This document shows positions 46,604 to 54,880 of a stretch of 55,222 nucleotides of DNA, piece after piece. Origin of the DNA: Oscillospiraceae bacterium (GTDB taxonomy: Bacteria > Bacillota > Clostridia > Oscillospirales > Acutalibacteraceae). The translations under genes were made by a program, and so were the position numbers. The notes below the pieces were generated by a model. It saw only the letters and a list, made by a program, of their open reading frames with translations, had not been told where the DNA came from and made no database searches. Positions within the stretch are counted from its first letter, which is position 1. The number at the start of each line of letters is the position of its first letter. Location: contig SVPD01000012.1 of the NCBI GenBank assembly GCA_015066045.1, forward strand, positions 1-55,222. Direction: 5' to 3'.

Positions 46604-47071
46604 ATGGCAGTATCACAGCCTGACGAAAGACAAGTTGTAGCTCAGAATAAAAAAGCAAGGCACGACTATTTCGTTTTAGAAACCTATGAAGCAGGTATCG
46701 AGCTTTTCGGTACAGAAGTAAAATCCATCCGCAAGGGAAAAATCAATCTTAAGGATTCCTGGTGCAGTATCGATGCAGGCGAAATCTTCGTAAACGGCAT
46801 GCACATCAGCCACTATGAGCAGGGAAACATCTTTAACCGTGATCCTATGCGTGTGAAGCGTCTTCTGATGCATAAAAAAGAAATCAACCGCCTTTTAGGT
46901 GTTACCAAGCAGCAGGGGCTCACTCTTATCCCTCTCTCCGTTTATTTCCTGAAAGGCAGAGCAAAGCTCGAAATAGGCCTCTGCAAGGGTAAAAAGAACT
47001 ACGATAAAAGAGAAACTCTTGCCAAAAGAGATGCTCAGAGAGATATGGAAAGAGCGGCAAAAAACAGGTGA
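46604..47071 (+). CDS. smpB: SsrA-binding protein SmpB
   Basis: SmpB (155 aa) binds tmRNA and brings it to stalled ribosomes. The OB-fold core has NKKARHDYF, ETYEAGIELFGTEVKSIR, WCSIDAGEIFVNGMHIS and NRDPMRVKRLLMHKKEI (split), and the basic C-terminal tail KKNYDKRETLAKRDAQRDM is present. The ATG at 46604 follows AAAGGTGG; an upstream in-frame start lies inside the inverted repeat and is rejected. The tmRNA gene follows. Confidence 0.95.
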   Translation: MAVSQPDERQVVAQNKKARHDYFVLETYEAGIELFGTEVKSIRKGKINLKDSWCSIDAGEIFVNGMHISHYEQGNIFNRDPMRVKRLLMHKKEINRLLGVTKQQGLTLIPLSVYFLKGRAKLEIGLCKGKKNYDKRETLAKRDAQRDMERAAKNR

Positions 47072-47137
47072 AAATTACCTTTGCTTTTAAAGGAGCAAGG
47101 TGATATAATAAAAAAGCAACAGCTTTAAAATCCGTAT

Positions 47138-47485
47138 GGGGATGAAAGGATTTCGACGGGGGTTTTGAAGCACGATAAGCGGGTAGCGCTGTGGCAATCG
47201 CTTTAAAAGGTCACACATTTAAAAATAACTGACAACAATACAGTTTTAAAGGCTGCTTAAGCGGCCCGTCTTGGCTGAGAGTACTGCGGCTCAGCTAAAG
47301 GCGTCGATCAGCAGTGAACGTGTACGGCAGAGCATCCTCGTATGCCGTCACGCATCAGAGGATACCGAAGCCTTAAGCCTGTCATTCGGCGTGAAGCTGA
47401 GGGAATGCTAAAAGACTGACTGCACCCGGAGAAAGTTGTGTGAATGGATTTTCGGACGCGGTTTCGATTACCGCCATCTCCACCA
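47138..47485 (+). ncRNA. ssrA: Transfer-messenger RNA (tmRNA)
   Basis: A 348 nt one-piece tmRNA. The acceptor stem GGGGATG pairs with CATCTCC, and an encoded ACCA ends at 47485. The tRNA-like T-arm is at the 3' end (GGTTTCGATTACC), and GGATTTCGACGGGG at the 5' end is typical. By comparison with the Bacillus tmRNA (resume codon after ATAACT), the tag starts at GAC 47231 and reads DNNTVLKAA, stop at 47258-47260; with the charged Ala the full tag would be ADNNTVLKAA. It lies 66 bases after smpB. Confidence 0.95.
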
Positions 47486-47488
47486 AAA

Positions 47489-47514
47489 AAGACAGGCTCA
47501 GGCTTGTCTTTTTT
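47489..47514 (+). terminator. Terminator of tmRNA
   Basis: AAGACAGGC/GCTTGTCTT stem (one G-U) followed by Ts, directly after the tmRNA 3' end. Confidence 0.85.
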
Positions 47515-47619
47515 CGTTGAGAGACTACGATTTACACGGAGCAAAATGAAGCATTCCGTTGATAATATTTAATATAAATGCTATAATGAAGAAAATATTT
47601 TTACACAGGAGGTGCCAAA

Positions 47620-48123
47620 ATGCTTTTTCTTAAAAAGCTATCCTTGGACGATGGCAAAAAAATATACGATATGCTGCAGGAAATCGCCTGTAACGATAAC
47701 GGCTTTCATAATAGAGCAAACGGAATGACATATAAAGAGTTCAGAAAATGGCTCAAAAAAGAATATGAGGTAGACAAGGGTAAATTAGAAAAATGGATGG
47801 TGCCTCAGACCTCATATTGGTTATATGATGACGATAAGCCTGTAGGATACGGAAGAATACGCCACTGTCTCAATGATAGCTTAGAGCAAACGGGCGGACA
47901 TATCGGTTACGCCATACGCAGCACAGAAAGAGGCAAGGGCTACGGAAATGCCATTTTAACTTTATTGCTCGAAGAATGTAAAAAGCTGAATATCGGAACA
48001 GTACAGATAGGTGCTAATACGGACAATATACCTTCAAACAAAGTTATACTCAAGCATAACGGTGTTTTATTCAGATGCTCAGACAACAAAAATTTCTATC
48101 ATATTCACCTGAACAGTAAGTGA
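47620..48123 (+). CDS. GNAT-family N-acetyltransferase
   Basis: A 167 aa acetyltransferase. GHIGYAIRSTERGKGYGNAI (split over residues 107-126) is the acetyl-CoA binding motif A with the R/Q-x-x-G-x-G/A pattern (RGKGYG). The N-terminal half lacks strong similarity to any acceptor-specific subgroup I recognise. RBS AGGAGG. Codons are AT-rich compared with the housekeeping genes upstream. Confidence 0.88.
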   Translation: MLFLKKLSLDDGKKIYDMLQEIACNDNGFHNRANGMTYKEFRKWLKKEYEVDKGKLEKWMVPQTSYWLYDDDKPVGYGRIRHCLNDSLEQTGGHIGYAIRSTERGKGYGNAILTLLLEECKKLNIGTVQIGANTDNIPSNKVILKHNGVLFRCSDNKNFYHIHLNSK

Positions 48124-48125
48124 TA

Positions 48126-48167
48126 AAACACTAAAACTGCCCTCACGTGAGAGCAGTTTTAGTGTTT
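48126..48167. terminator. Bidirectional terminator, copy 1 of a duplicated 30 bp sequence
   Basis: AAACACTAAAACTGC pairs with GCAGTTTTAGTGTTT round a CTCACGTGAG core, serving the GNAT gene and the convergent XRE gene. Bases 48138-48167 recur exactly at 49229-49258. Confidence 0.85.
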
Positions 48168-48170
48168 ATG

Positions 48171-48953
48171 TTACTGTAATCTTTGGCGAATAGCTTTAAT
48201 TAAATCATCTTCGGCTTCGCCTTCAAAAAGAATGTCTAATATTTGTGTCGCTTTTCTTAAATACTCAGGACTATCCTCTGTTTCGCAAAGGGCACTTAAA
48301 TGATGAGCAATCACCCACGAAAGCGTAACAAGAGCTTCTTTTGCAACTTTGTTTTTTTCTTCACCTTCTAAAAAACATACCAGTGCATTTTCGCGAGCCT
48401 TATAAAGATTCGGCAGCTTCTTTGCCGTTTCCAACGCTTTTTCACATTCGCCGATTTTCCAATAGGCAAAACATATGTTATATAATGTTGCTCCACGTAC
48501 CTCTGAATCTTCTCCGTATTGAAGGATTTGTTCCTGAGCTGCTATTGATTCTCTTAAGTATTTTGTTTTTTCTTCTTCAGTCCCATCAAGTTTTTCAAGT
48601 GATGTGGATAATTGCACGAGTAACAAAGCATCATTGGGAAAAGTCTTTAATGCCTGCTTCATAAGTGTTACATTCTCACTATGCAAACCATTTTTATTAT
48701 TGTTACTCCAATCAATATTGATTTTATTATACATATCATTCTTTTCAATTTCACTGACACCAAGCAAGTCGTCAACACTTGTTCCAAAATAATTGGATAA
48801 TACAGGAAGCATTGTTATATCGGGATAACCGTCGCCTCGCTCCCATTTGCTTATGGACTGGAATGATATGCCGAGATGTGCTGCAACTTCTTCTTGTGTT
48901 AAATTGCGTTCACGGCGTATACGTTTAATATTTTCACCGATTAAAAGTTTCAT
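48171..48953 (-). CDS. XRE-family transcriptional regulator with TPR-like domain
   Basis: The 260 aa protein has an N-terminal Cro/C1 helix-turn-helix (residues 6-60, LTQEEVAAHLGISFQSISKWERG split) followed by a helical C-terminal region from about 75 with TPR-like packing. Such regulators are widespread in Clostridia and may sense a peptide or small molecule. AT-rich codon use. No toxin or other partner is adjacent. Confidence 0.88.
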   Translation of the reverse strand: MKLLIGENIKRIRRERNLTQEEVAAHLGISFQSISKWERGDGYPDITMLPVLSNYFGTSVDDLLGVSEIEKNDMYNKINIDWSNNNKNGLHSENVTLMKQALKTFPNDALLLVQLSTSLEKLDGTEEEKTKYLRESIAAQEQILQYGEDSEVRGATLYNICFAYWKIGECEKALETAKKLPNLYKARENALVCFLEGEEKNKVAKEALVTLSWVIAHHLSALCETEDSPEYLRKATQILDILFEGEAEDDLIKAIRQRLQ

Positions 48954-48990
48954 AATAACCTCCGAAATATTATTTTGAAGCTTCGACTAT

Positions 48991-49019
48991 ATTATACGGC
49001 AAATATGTCTTTTGTTCAA
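48991..49019 (-). promoter_or_regulatory. Promoter of the XRE gene
   Basis: TTGAAC, 17 bases, TATAAT in the minus direction, 38 bases before the ATG. The TTCTAC/GTAGAA palindrome lies about 20 bases upstream and could be a regulator site. Confidence 0.7.
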
Positions 49020-49221
49020 TAACTGCACAAGTGATTTCGTTCTACGACAAGTAGAATTTTTCTATTATAACTGAAAATACCGTTTCAAATATTAGCACAC
49101 ACCTGTCACCCCAAAAACAGCAGTTTTTTCTCTCAAAACCAAGTAACGTTATATGAATTTCGGCTTTATTTTTATCAAAAAAAACATTGTTGCCGTCTGC
49201 CAAATTTTATCGTAACGGAAA

Positions 49222-49258
49222 CAAAAAATGCCCTCACGTGAGAGCAGTTTTAGTGTTT
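49222..49258 (-). terminator. Terminator of the phosphatase gene, copy 2 of the duplicated sequence
   Basis: In the minus direction TGCTCTCACGTGAGGGCA followed by T6, seven bases after the phosphatase stop. Bases 49229-49258 are identical to 48138-48167. Confidence 0.8.
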
Positions 49259-49265
49259 GTATCAT

Positions 49266-49844
49266 TCATTTGTTATGATTAATATACCATTCAAGAAATT
49301 CTTCTATATAGCGTCTGCAAGGAGTAATAATATTTATATCAATTTCTGAATTGTTATTTGCAAAATCATTCAGAAGCTTTTCCAAGTTGTTTTTCGTTTT
49401 CAGATAATCTTCAACGATATATTCTAATTCAGCTCCGGATTTATATAGCAAAGCAGCAGATAAAACGCCTGTTCTGTCTTTACCGGCATTACAGAAATAA
49501 AGAACATTTGATTCTGTATTTGATAGGAATTCAATTAAATTATCAAACTGTGAATCAACCATACCAATATATGATTTAGGTACATCATCAACGGTAGGAG
49601 GAATCTTATCTCCACCTGTAAGAGCAAAACAGTGATATGAAAATCTGCCATCTTTTATTAACGGGCATTCTTTTTTTGCTCGTTCTTCATCAGTTCTTAA
49701 ATCTACAATAGTTACAATGTTATTTGTAAGCAACCATTGTATCTCACCTTCTGTAATTTCAGCAGGTACATCGCTCCTTATAAATTTCAGACTATTTTCA
49801 AAAATCGGACGAGTATTTAATGTTTTCTCAAAAATATGCACCAT
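49266..49844 (-). CDS. Tyrosine/serine protein phosphatase-like (DSP fold)
   Basis: A 192 aa protein of the bacterial tyrosine-protein phosphatase group: NNIVTIVDLRTDEE near 41-54 and the P-loop CNAGKDRTG with nucleophile C118 and R124. Relatives include dual-specificity and phosphoinositide phosphatases, so the substrate may not be protein. The ATG at 49844 follows GAGGTG; the frame upstream runs into the peptidase terminator and is rejected. AT-rich codons. Confidence 0.88.
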   Translation of the reverse strand: MVHIFEKTLNTRPIFENSLKFIRSDVPAEITEGEIQWLLTNNIVTIVDLRTDEERAKKECPLIKDGRFSYHCFALTGGDKIPPTVDDVPKSYIGMVDSQFDNLIEFLSNTESNVLYFCNAGKDRTGVLSAALLYKSGAELEYIVEDYLKTKNNLEKLLNDFANNNSEIDINIITPCRRYIEEFLEWYINHNK

Positions 49845-49906
49845 TTTATTCACCTCGTGAAATTTATTGTACCACACCATTCCCGTAAATTTCAACCTAT
49901 ATAAAA

Positions 49907-49928
49907 GCCTCCCTGTAAACAGGGAGGC
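49907..49928 (-). terminator. Terminator of the M28 peptidase gene
   Basis: GCCTCCCTG/CAGGGAGGC stem followed by TTTT in the minus direction. Confidence 0.8.
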
Positions 49929-49949
49929 CATTCTGTTATCTGCTGAAAA

Positions 49950-51173
49950 TTACTGCTTAGCACCCTTATCAAACTTTTCGAGTACCTTTACGCTGGCAGC
50001 GAAGCAGTCTGCGAGACACTTGGGATTGAGTGCTTCGGGAGTGTCAAGACGGGTGTGATAGAAATCGGGAAGTGCGTGGTTAAGAGCGGTAATACCTGTG
50101 GCACGCATACCCTCCTGTGCGAAAGCGGCTGAGTCTGTAGCACCGCCGAGAGGAGGAACTAAGCCCTTCTTACAGGGAATGCCGAGCTCCTCGCAGGCCT
50201 CCATAAAGAGGTCGCCTACATCCTTGTCTGTCTTAACGGTGGAGTTAAGGTCACGGTAGTTTACCATAAGATGCTCACACTGTGCGATGGTATCATAGGA
50301 ATAAACGAAGGTGGGAACATCCTTCATTTCGTCCTTGTGTGCTGCAGCCCAAGCCTTTGCGCCACGGAGACCTGCCTCCTCAGAGCCTGTGCAAACCACA
50401 CCGATTTCGGTGTTTTCCAGCTCGATGCCCTCATCCTTGAGAGCTTTGAGGATAGCCAGACCGATATAGCAGCCTGAAAGGTTATCATTAGCACCGTCAA
50501 CCACTCTGTTTTTATTCCACATAAAGTAGAGACCGAACCAGAAGGGAGCGAAAACGAGACCGATAAGGCCGAGTGTTTTGGCAAAATCAGGATTTGACTC
50601 AAATGCGCCTGCAAGCTTTGCGATAGCAAGACCGAGGGTGTAGAATGCACCTACGAAGCAGATCATCATATGAATGTCGAAGCCAAGATATGTAAACTTA
50701 TACTTAAAGGGCCATTCCCATGCACCGTCGGGGTGACCGTTAAAGATGATGCGGCGTTTTACTTCACCGGTGGGCTTTTTGAAGCCGGCTACATTGTGGC
50801 CTGTTTCTTCCTTGAATACCTTGTCTACCGTCTTTTTATAAAGACCGAACTGAAGCACACAGAGTGTGAGACCGATAGCGATAAACACGATGGAAAGCAC
50901 AGGCATAAAGAAATAGGATGCGAGAGCGAGGAAGCAGCAGCTGATGGTAAAGTAAATCCAGCCGTAGAAGGAGCCGGGGTTTTCCTTAAAGGGCTCCACC
51001 TCTACTCTTTCGCAGCCGAGCTCTTTCAAGGTTTCACCGATATATTCGCAGGAAAGCTTTTCACCCTCGGAGCCGGGGCCGCGCTTGGGAAGCTTAGTGC
51101 AGATATGGGTGATTTCATCGACCATAAACTGCGCATACTTGTCTTTTTTGTCAATAATGCTTTGTAAACTCAT
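49950..51173 (-). CDS. M28-family membrane peptidase
   Basis: A 407 aa zinc peptidase. Metal and catalytic motifs: NGHPDGAWEW (about 145), VVDGANDNLSG (Asp ligand), CTGSEEAGLRGAKA (Glu-Glu, catalytic), and DFYHTRLDTPE (His ligand) near the C-terminus. Unlike standard M28 aminopeptidases it carries four or so transmembrane segments in two hairpins, inserted at about 69-110 and 168-215, splitting the catalytic fold. Its ribosome binding site is enclosed in a strong hairpin. Confidence 0.88.
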   Translation of the reverse strand: MSLQSIIDKKDKYAQFMVDEITHICTKLPKRGPGSEGEKLSCEYIGETLKELGCERVEVEPFKENPGSFYGWIYFTISCCFLALASYFFMPVLSIVFIAIGLTLCVLQFGLYKKTVDKVFKEETGHNVAGFKKPTGEVKRRIIFNGHPDGAWEWPFKYKFTYLGFDIHMMICFVGAFYTLGLAIAKLAGAFESNPDFAKTLGLIGLVFAPFWFGLYFMWNKNRVVDGANDNLSGCYIGLAILKALKDEGIELENTEIGVVCTGSEEAGLRGAKAWAAAHKDEMKDVPTFVYSYDTIAQCEHLMVNYRDLNSTVKTDKDVGDLFMEACEELGIPCKKGLVPPLGGATDSAAFAQEGMRATGITALNHALPDFYHTRLDTPEALNPKCLADCFAASVKVLEKFDKGAKQ

Positions 51174-51179
51174 AATAAA

Positions 51180-51230
51180 ATCTCCTTCTTTGTGTATTTA
51201 CACAGTAAATTTTAGCACAAAAAAGGAGAT
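51180..51230 (-). promoter_or_regulatory. Hairpin sequestering the M28 ribosome binding site
   Basis: In the minus direction ATCTCCTTTTTTGTG (51230-51216) pairs with CACAAAGAAGGAGAT (51194-51180), 15 bp with one G-U, with an inner ATTTAC/GTAAAT hairpin. The right arm contains AAGGAGAT, the Shine-Dalgarno site six to seven bases before the M28 ATG. Translation would require melting or a bound factor. Confidence 0.65.
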
Positions 51231-51247
51231 GAATTATTAATATTTTG

Positions 51248-52618
51248 TTAACTGTTAACAGATTTCCTTTTTTCGGAAAGGAGTTTTCTGAACTTTCCCG
51301 CCTTATGTAGATAAATGATAATAAGCGGTATATCTGCCAGCAGCCACGCCGCAGGCCCCGCATAACAGACCGCATCAAAGCCGAGTGCAGGAGTGAGAAT
51401 AAAGGCAATGGAGAGCCTGCCGAAAAATTCACCCATTCCCGCCACGGAATTGGCATAGGTAAAGCCGAGTCCCTGCAGAGTATTACGCATAACAAACAGT
51501 ACGGCAACCAGACTGTAGCATTGAGCGATGGCAAGGATATATCTTGACGCAGCGGCCATAATCTCCGGATTTTCCTCAGTGAGAAAGAGAGATACCACCG
51601 GCTCCCAGATAGTGAAAAGCAGCAGACTCATCGCCACGGAAATGCAGACATCGAGCATAAAGATTTTCTTTACCGAGGAGAGTATTCTTTCGTAGTTCCG
51701 TGCGCCGTAATTCTGTCCCACAAAGGTCTGATTAGCCACACCGAGCCCCGACATAGGAATATTCGTCAGCTGCTCCACCCTGCCCGCAGCGGTAAAGCCG
51801 GCGATAACAGAGGTGCCGAAGGAATTTACCACGCTCTGCAGACACATAGAGCCCACAGAGGTCACCGTAAACTGCAGCGAAACAGGAATGCCCAGCTTAA
51901 TCTGCCTCCATGCCGTGCGCCTGTCTATCCGTAAATCTTGCCTCGAAATGCTTACCTGACGGTTAAAGCGAAGAACATAAACTCCGTTCAGCGTGCAGGC
52001 TACCACATGGGAAATGAGCGTAGCCACTGCAGCGCCCTCCACTCCCCACTGAAGCTCCTTTACGAAAAGCAGGTCAAGCACGAAATTTACCGCCACGCTG
52101 ACACAGAAGAAATAAAGCGGCTTTTTGCTTTCGCCTACGCTTCGGGAAATGGCAGTAAAATTATTCGAAAGCATCTGAAAGGGTATGCCGTAATAAAGAA
52201 TATTTATGTACGCTGAGGCAAGACCGATAATCTCCTCGGGCGTACCGATAAGACGCAGCAGAGGCCCCGAGAGAATGTGAGAGGTCACCACCAGAATGAG
52301 ACCGATTATAAAGGCCAGACTGATGCTTCCGCCAGCATAATGAGCCAGCTTTTTGCGATCGCCCTCACCGTAGGCATGAGCCACGGGAATGGAAAATCCG
52401 CTGGTAAGACCGAGAGCCGCACCCACGATAAAGGAGCCGATAGGGCCTACGGAGCCCACCGCTGCCAGCGCATCCGAGGACACATATCTGCCCACTATTA
52501 TATTGTCTACAAGACTGTAATTATACTGCAGCATAGAGGAAGCCATAATGGGTAAGGCGAAGCGTACAACGCTTTTAAGAGGGCTTCCCGTGAGCATATC
52601 GACAGGACGTTTTTTCAT
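51248..52618 (-). CDS. MATE-family efflux transporter
   Basis: A 456 aa, 12-helix MATE protein. The N-terminal RFALPIMASSMLQYNYSLVDNIIVGRYV, spread over residues 19-46, is family-typical, as is the GLGVANQTFVGQNYGARN segment near 270 marking the second half. MATE proteins export cationic drugs or metabolites with Na+ or H+. The ATG at 52618 begins MKKRPVDMLTG; an upstream extension is not homologous. 74 bases separate it from the M28 gene. Confidence 0.93.
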   Translation of the reverse strand: MKKRPVDMLTGSPLKSVVRFALPIMASSMLQYNYSLVDNIIVGRYVSSDALAAVGSVGPIGSFIVGAALGLTSGFSIPVAHAYGEGDRKKLAHYAGGSISLAFIIGLILVVTSHILSGPLLRLIGTPEEIIGLASAYINILYYGIPFQMLSNNFTAISRSVGESKKPLYFFCVSVAVNFVLDLLFVKELQWGVEGAAVATLISHVVACTLNGVYVLRFNRQVSISRQDLRIDRRTAWRQIKLGIPVSLQFTVTSVGSMCLQSVVNSFGTSVIAGFTAAGRVEQLTNIPMSGLGVANQTFVGQNYGARNYERILSSVKKIFMLDVCISVAMSLLLFTIWEPVVSLFLTEENPEIMAAASRYILAIAQCYSLVAVLFVMRNTLQGLGFTYANSVAGMGEFFGRLSIAFILTPALGFDAVCYAGPAAWLLADIPLIIIYLHKAGKFRKLLSEKRKSVNS

Positions 52619-52707
52619 CGGATAAAATTCACTTTCTGAATAAAGAGTCACTAAAATTATACCGATGTTTACTCTGTTGTCAAGATATATTATTAATTTT
52701 AATAAAT

Positions 52708-52821
52708 ACCTCTCAGTCACTTCGTGACCGCTCTCCTTTCAGGAGTGCCGAATTAAGTCTCACCCGAAGCTATATTTGCCTCGCCTGAAAGGAGAGGTGT
52801 CGGTGAAACCGACAGAGAGGT
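52708..52821. repeat. Palindromic intergenic repeat, element A
   Basis: ACCTCTC at the left and GAGAGGT at the right bound the element, with CTCTCCTTTCAGG and CCTGAAAGGAGAG as inner arms and TCGGTGAAACCGA as a small hairpin. Repeats of this CTCTC/GAGAGG type are scattered through many Clostridia genomes as non-coding units. Confidence 0.65.
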
Positions 52822-52827
52822 AAAAAA

Positions 52828-52878
52828 GCCTCCCCTTGGCTAAGGGGAGGTGGCAACCGTCAGATAGACGGAGAGGTT
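52828..52878. repeat. Palindromic intergenic repeat, element B
   Basis: GCCTCCCC/GGGGAGG hairpin followed by CCGTCAGATAGACGG and GAGAGGTT, a second member of the same repeat family. It supplies the terminator of the LRR gene. Confidence 0.6.
52829..52850 (-). terminator. Terminator of the LRR gene within repeat element B
   Basis: CCTCCCC/GGGGAGG stem followed, in the minus direction, by C and T6. Confidence 0.7.
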
Positions 52879-52880
52879 GA

Positions 52881-54854
52881 TTATTTAATCTTTACGTTCT
52901 TTACAGAACTCCAGGCACCGTAGATTTTCTTGCCGTCAACTGTCTTATAGGCTCTGACCTTGAAGTAATATTTCTTGCCCTTCTTAAGCTTTTTGATTGT
53001 AGTCTTTTTGGTTTTTGCCTTTTTGATTGTAGCGGTCTTGGTGGTTTTCTTAGTGAATTTCTTAGAGGTGGAATATACTACCTCATAGCCCGTAGCTCCG
53101 CTGACAGTCTTCCATGTGACTGTCGCCTGCTTGCTGCCTGCAGTTACCTTGGAAAGGGTAGTCTTTGCGGGTACTATTTCGAAGGTGAGCTTTTTCGTGC
53201 CGCTGTATTTACCCTTGAAGGTTACGGTTACCGTATATTTACCGGGATTCTTTCTTCCGCTTGAATATTTTACGGTGTAATCCGTACCGTTCTTAAGAGT
53301 CTTACCCTTACTGTCCTTTATGGTTACGGTGGGCTTTTTGGCTTTACCGTTATAGGTATAGGAGGTAGCGGAGAGCTTGATTGACTTCGGGTAGTAAATA
53401 GTGGTTGTAGATTTTACAGTACCGCAGACAGAGCATTTGGTTACCGTTTTGCCGTTTTTGGTAAGAGTGGCTTTTGTTGTGGCGCTTTTGTAGGTATGAT
53501 TAATCTTTGCAATTGCCGTCACACTTGTTTTTGCTTTGCAGCCGTTTCTTGTGCAGTGTTTGCTCTTTGAACCTTCTGATGAACAGGTTGCTTTTTTATC
53601 AATGGTATAAACAGAGGCGTATGAATGTGGAGCATAGTGTCGGTAATATATTCTTGAGTCGATAAGATTATTATTCTCAAAATCAATATTGACCGCTTTC
53701 CACTGCTCGTCTGTCCCACCGAAAAGAATCTCATCAAGCTTCACACAGGAATCAAAAGCTCCAAAATCTATACTCGTTACACTCTCAGGAATTATTACAC
53801 TTGAAAGATTGTCACAATCAAAAAATGTATACCTATCTATAACTGTAACACCTTCAGGTATTGTTATACTTATAAGACTATCACATTCAGAAAAAGCATA
53901 TTGTCCTATCACCGTCACACCGGTAGGTATTGTAACGTTTGCGAGACTTTTACACTGATAAAAGGTCAAATGAGATATAGCCTTTAAATTTTTACCCATT
54001 GTTATATTTCTTAGGTTTGTGCAATATTGAAATGCTCCGTCACCTATTACAGTTATGCTGTCGGGAATGGTTATATTTATCAAGCTCTTACAATTAGAAA
54101 AAGTATAAACACCCATATTTGCAACACTGCTGGGGATTGCGATATTTTTTAAACTTGTGCAATTACAAAAAGCTCTGTCACCTAATGTTATAACACTATC
54201 AGGAATCATAACATCTGTTAAACTTTTGCAATTGTTAAAAGCATCACTACCTATAGCAGTTACGCCGTTACCTATTGTAAGATTTTTAAGATAGGTACAT
54301 CCGGAAAAAGCATCGTCACCTATGCTTGTTACACTATCAGGAATTCTAATATCTATGATAGAGCAACCGGAAAAGGCACTATCAGATATAGTTTTCACAC
54401 CATTTCCTATTGTGGCCTTTGTCAAGCCTTCACAAGAATAGAAAGATTCCTCGCCTATACTTACTACCGAATCAGGAATCGTAACACTCACGAGATTTAT
54501 GCAACTATAAAATGCTGCGTTTCCAATTTTTGTTACAGTATCAGGAATTGTTGCATTTGAAAGAGAGCACCCGGCAAAAGCTCCAGCACCAATACTTGTC
54601 ACACCTTCTTCGATAACTACAGTTTTTATATCATTATTACAAAAAAAGGGTGAAGTAAAATTATATATAGAATAGTCATTCATATCACCGCTGCCGCCTA
54701 TAACAAGTTCATCTGTTGTACTGTCATATTCCCAATAAACATTTTCACCACACTGACCCGTAGCATCTAATGCACTTGCCGAAAAAGCAAAATATACCAT
54801 AGCCGTCATAACAACAGCTATAAGCAAAAAGATTTTCTTGAAAGTAGTTTTCAT
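52881..54854 (-). CDS. BspA-type leucine-rich repeat surface protein with Fn3 domain
   Basis: A 657 aa secreted protein. A signal peptide (about 1-28) and a short beta region precede roughly 14 tandem 23-residue LRR_5 repeats (about 55-395) of the form SVTSIGxxAFxxCxxLxxxTIP. A Cys/His-rich spacer with CSxxGSKSKHC and KCSVC pairs follows, then an MBG-like beta domain (about 485-560) and a C-terminal Fn3-like domain (about 565-657) very rich in Lys/Thr. No LPxTG or transmembrane anchor is seen, so it is probably released or held by charge. BspA-like proteins mediate adhesion. RBS AAGGAGG; long structured leader. Confidence 0.9.
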   Translation of the reverse strand: MKTTFKKIFLLIAVVMTAMVYFAFSASALDATGQCGENVYWEYDSTTDELVIGGSGDMNDYSIYNFTSPFFCNNDIKTVVIEEGVTSIGAGAFAGCSLSNATIPDTVTKIGNAAFYSCINLVSVTIPDSVVSIGEESFYSCEGLTKATIGNGVKTISDSAFSGCSIIDIRIPDSVTSIGDDAFSGCTYLKNLTIGNGVTAIGSDAFNNCKSLTDVMIPDSVITLGDRAFCNCTSLKNIAIPSSVANMGVYTFSNCKSLINITIPDSITVIGDGAFQYCTNLRNITMGKNLKAISHLTFYQCKSLANVTIPTGVTVIGQYAFSECDSLISITIPEGVTVIDRYTFFDCDNLSSVIIPESVTSIDFGAFDSCVKLDEILFGGTDEQWKAVNIDFENNNLIDSRIYYRHYAPHSYASVYTIDKKATCSSEGSKSKHCTRNGCKAKTSVTAIAKINHTYKSATTKATLTKNGKTVTKCSVCGTVKSTTTIYYPKSIKLSATSYTYNGKAKKPTVTIKDSKGKTLKNGTDYTVKYSSGRKNPGKYTVTVTFKGKYSGTKKLTFEIVPAKTTLSKVTAGSKQATVTWKTVSGATGYEVVYSTSKKFTKKTTKTATIKKAKTKKTTIKKLKKGKKYYFKVRAYKTVDGKKIYGAWSSVKNVKIK

Positions 54855-54880
54855 AACAATTCCTCCTTAAATATAAAAAG

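Larger units (their letters stand above)
48954..49265. other. 312-base AT-rich intergenic region
   Basis: Apart from the XRE promoter and the second terminator copy, it holds one perfect inverted repeat, TTCTAC-GACAA-GTAGAA (49040-49056), a possible operator or weak hairpin with following Ts. No gene or RNA family is recognised in the remainder. Confidence 0.6.

Noticed and set aside
48171-49844. Toxin-antitoxin or defence island made of XRE regulator, phosphatase and GNAT
   Set aside because: The genes are in different transcription units with separate terminators and no toxin motif is visible; only AT-richness links them.
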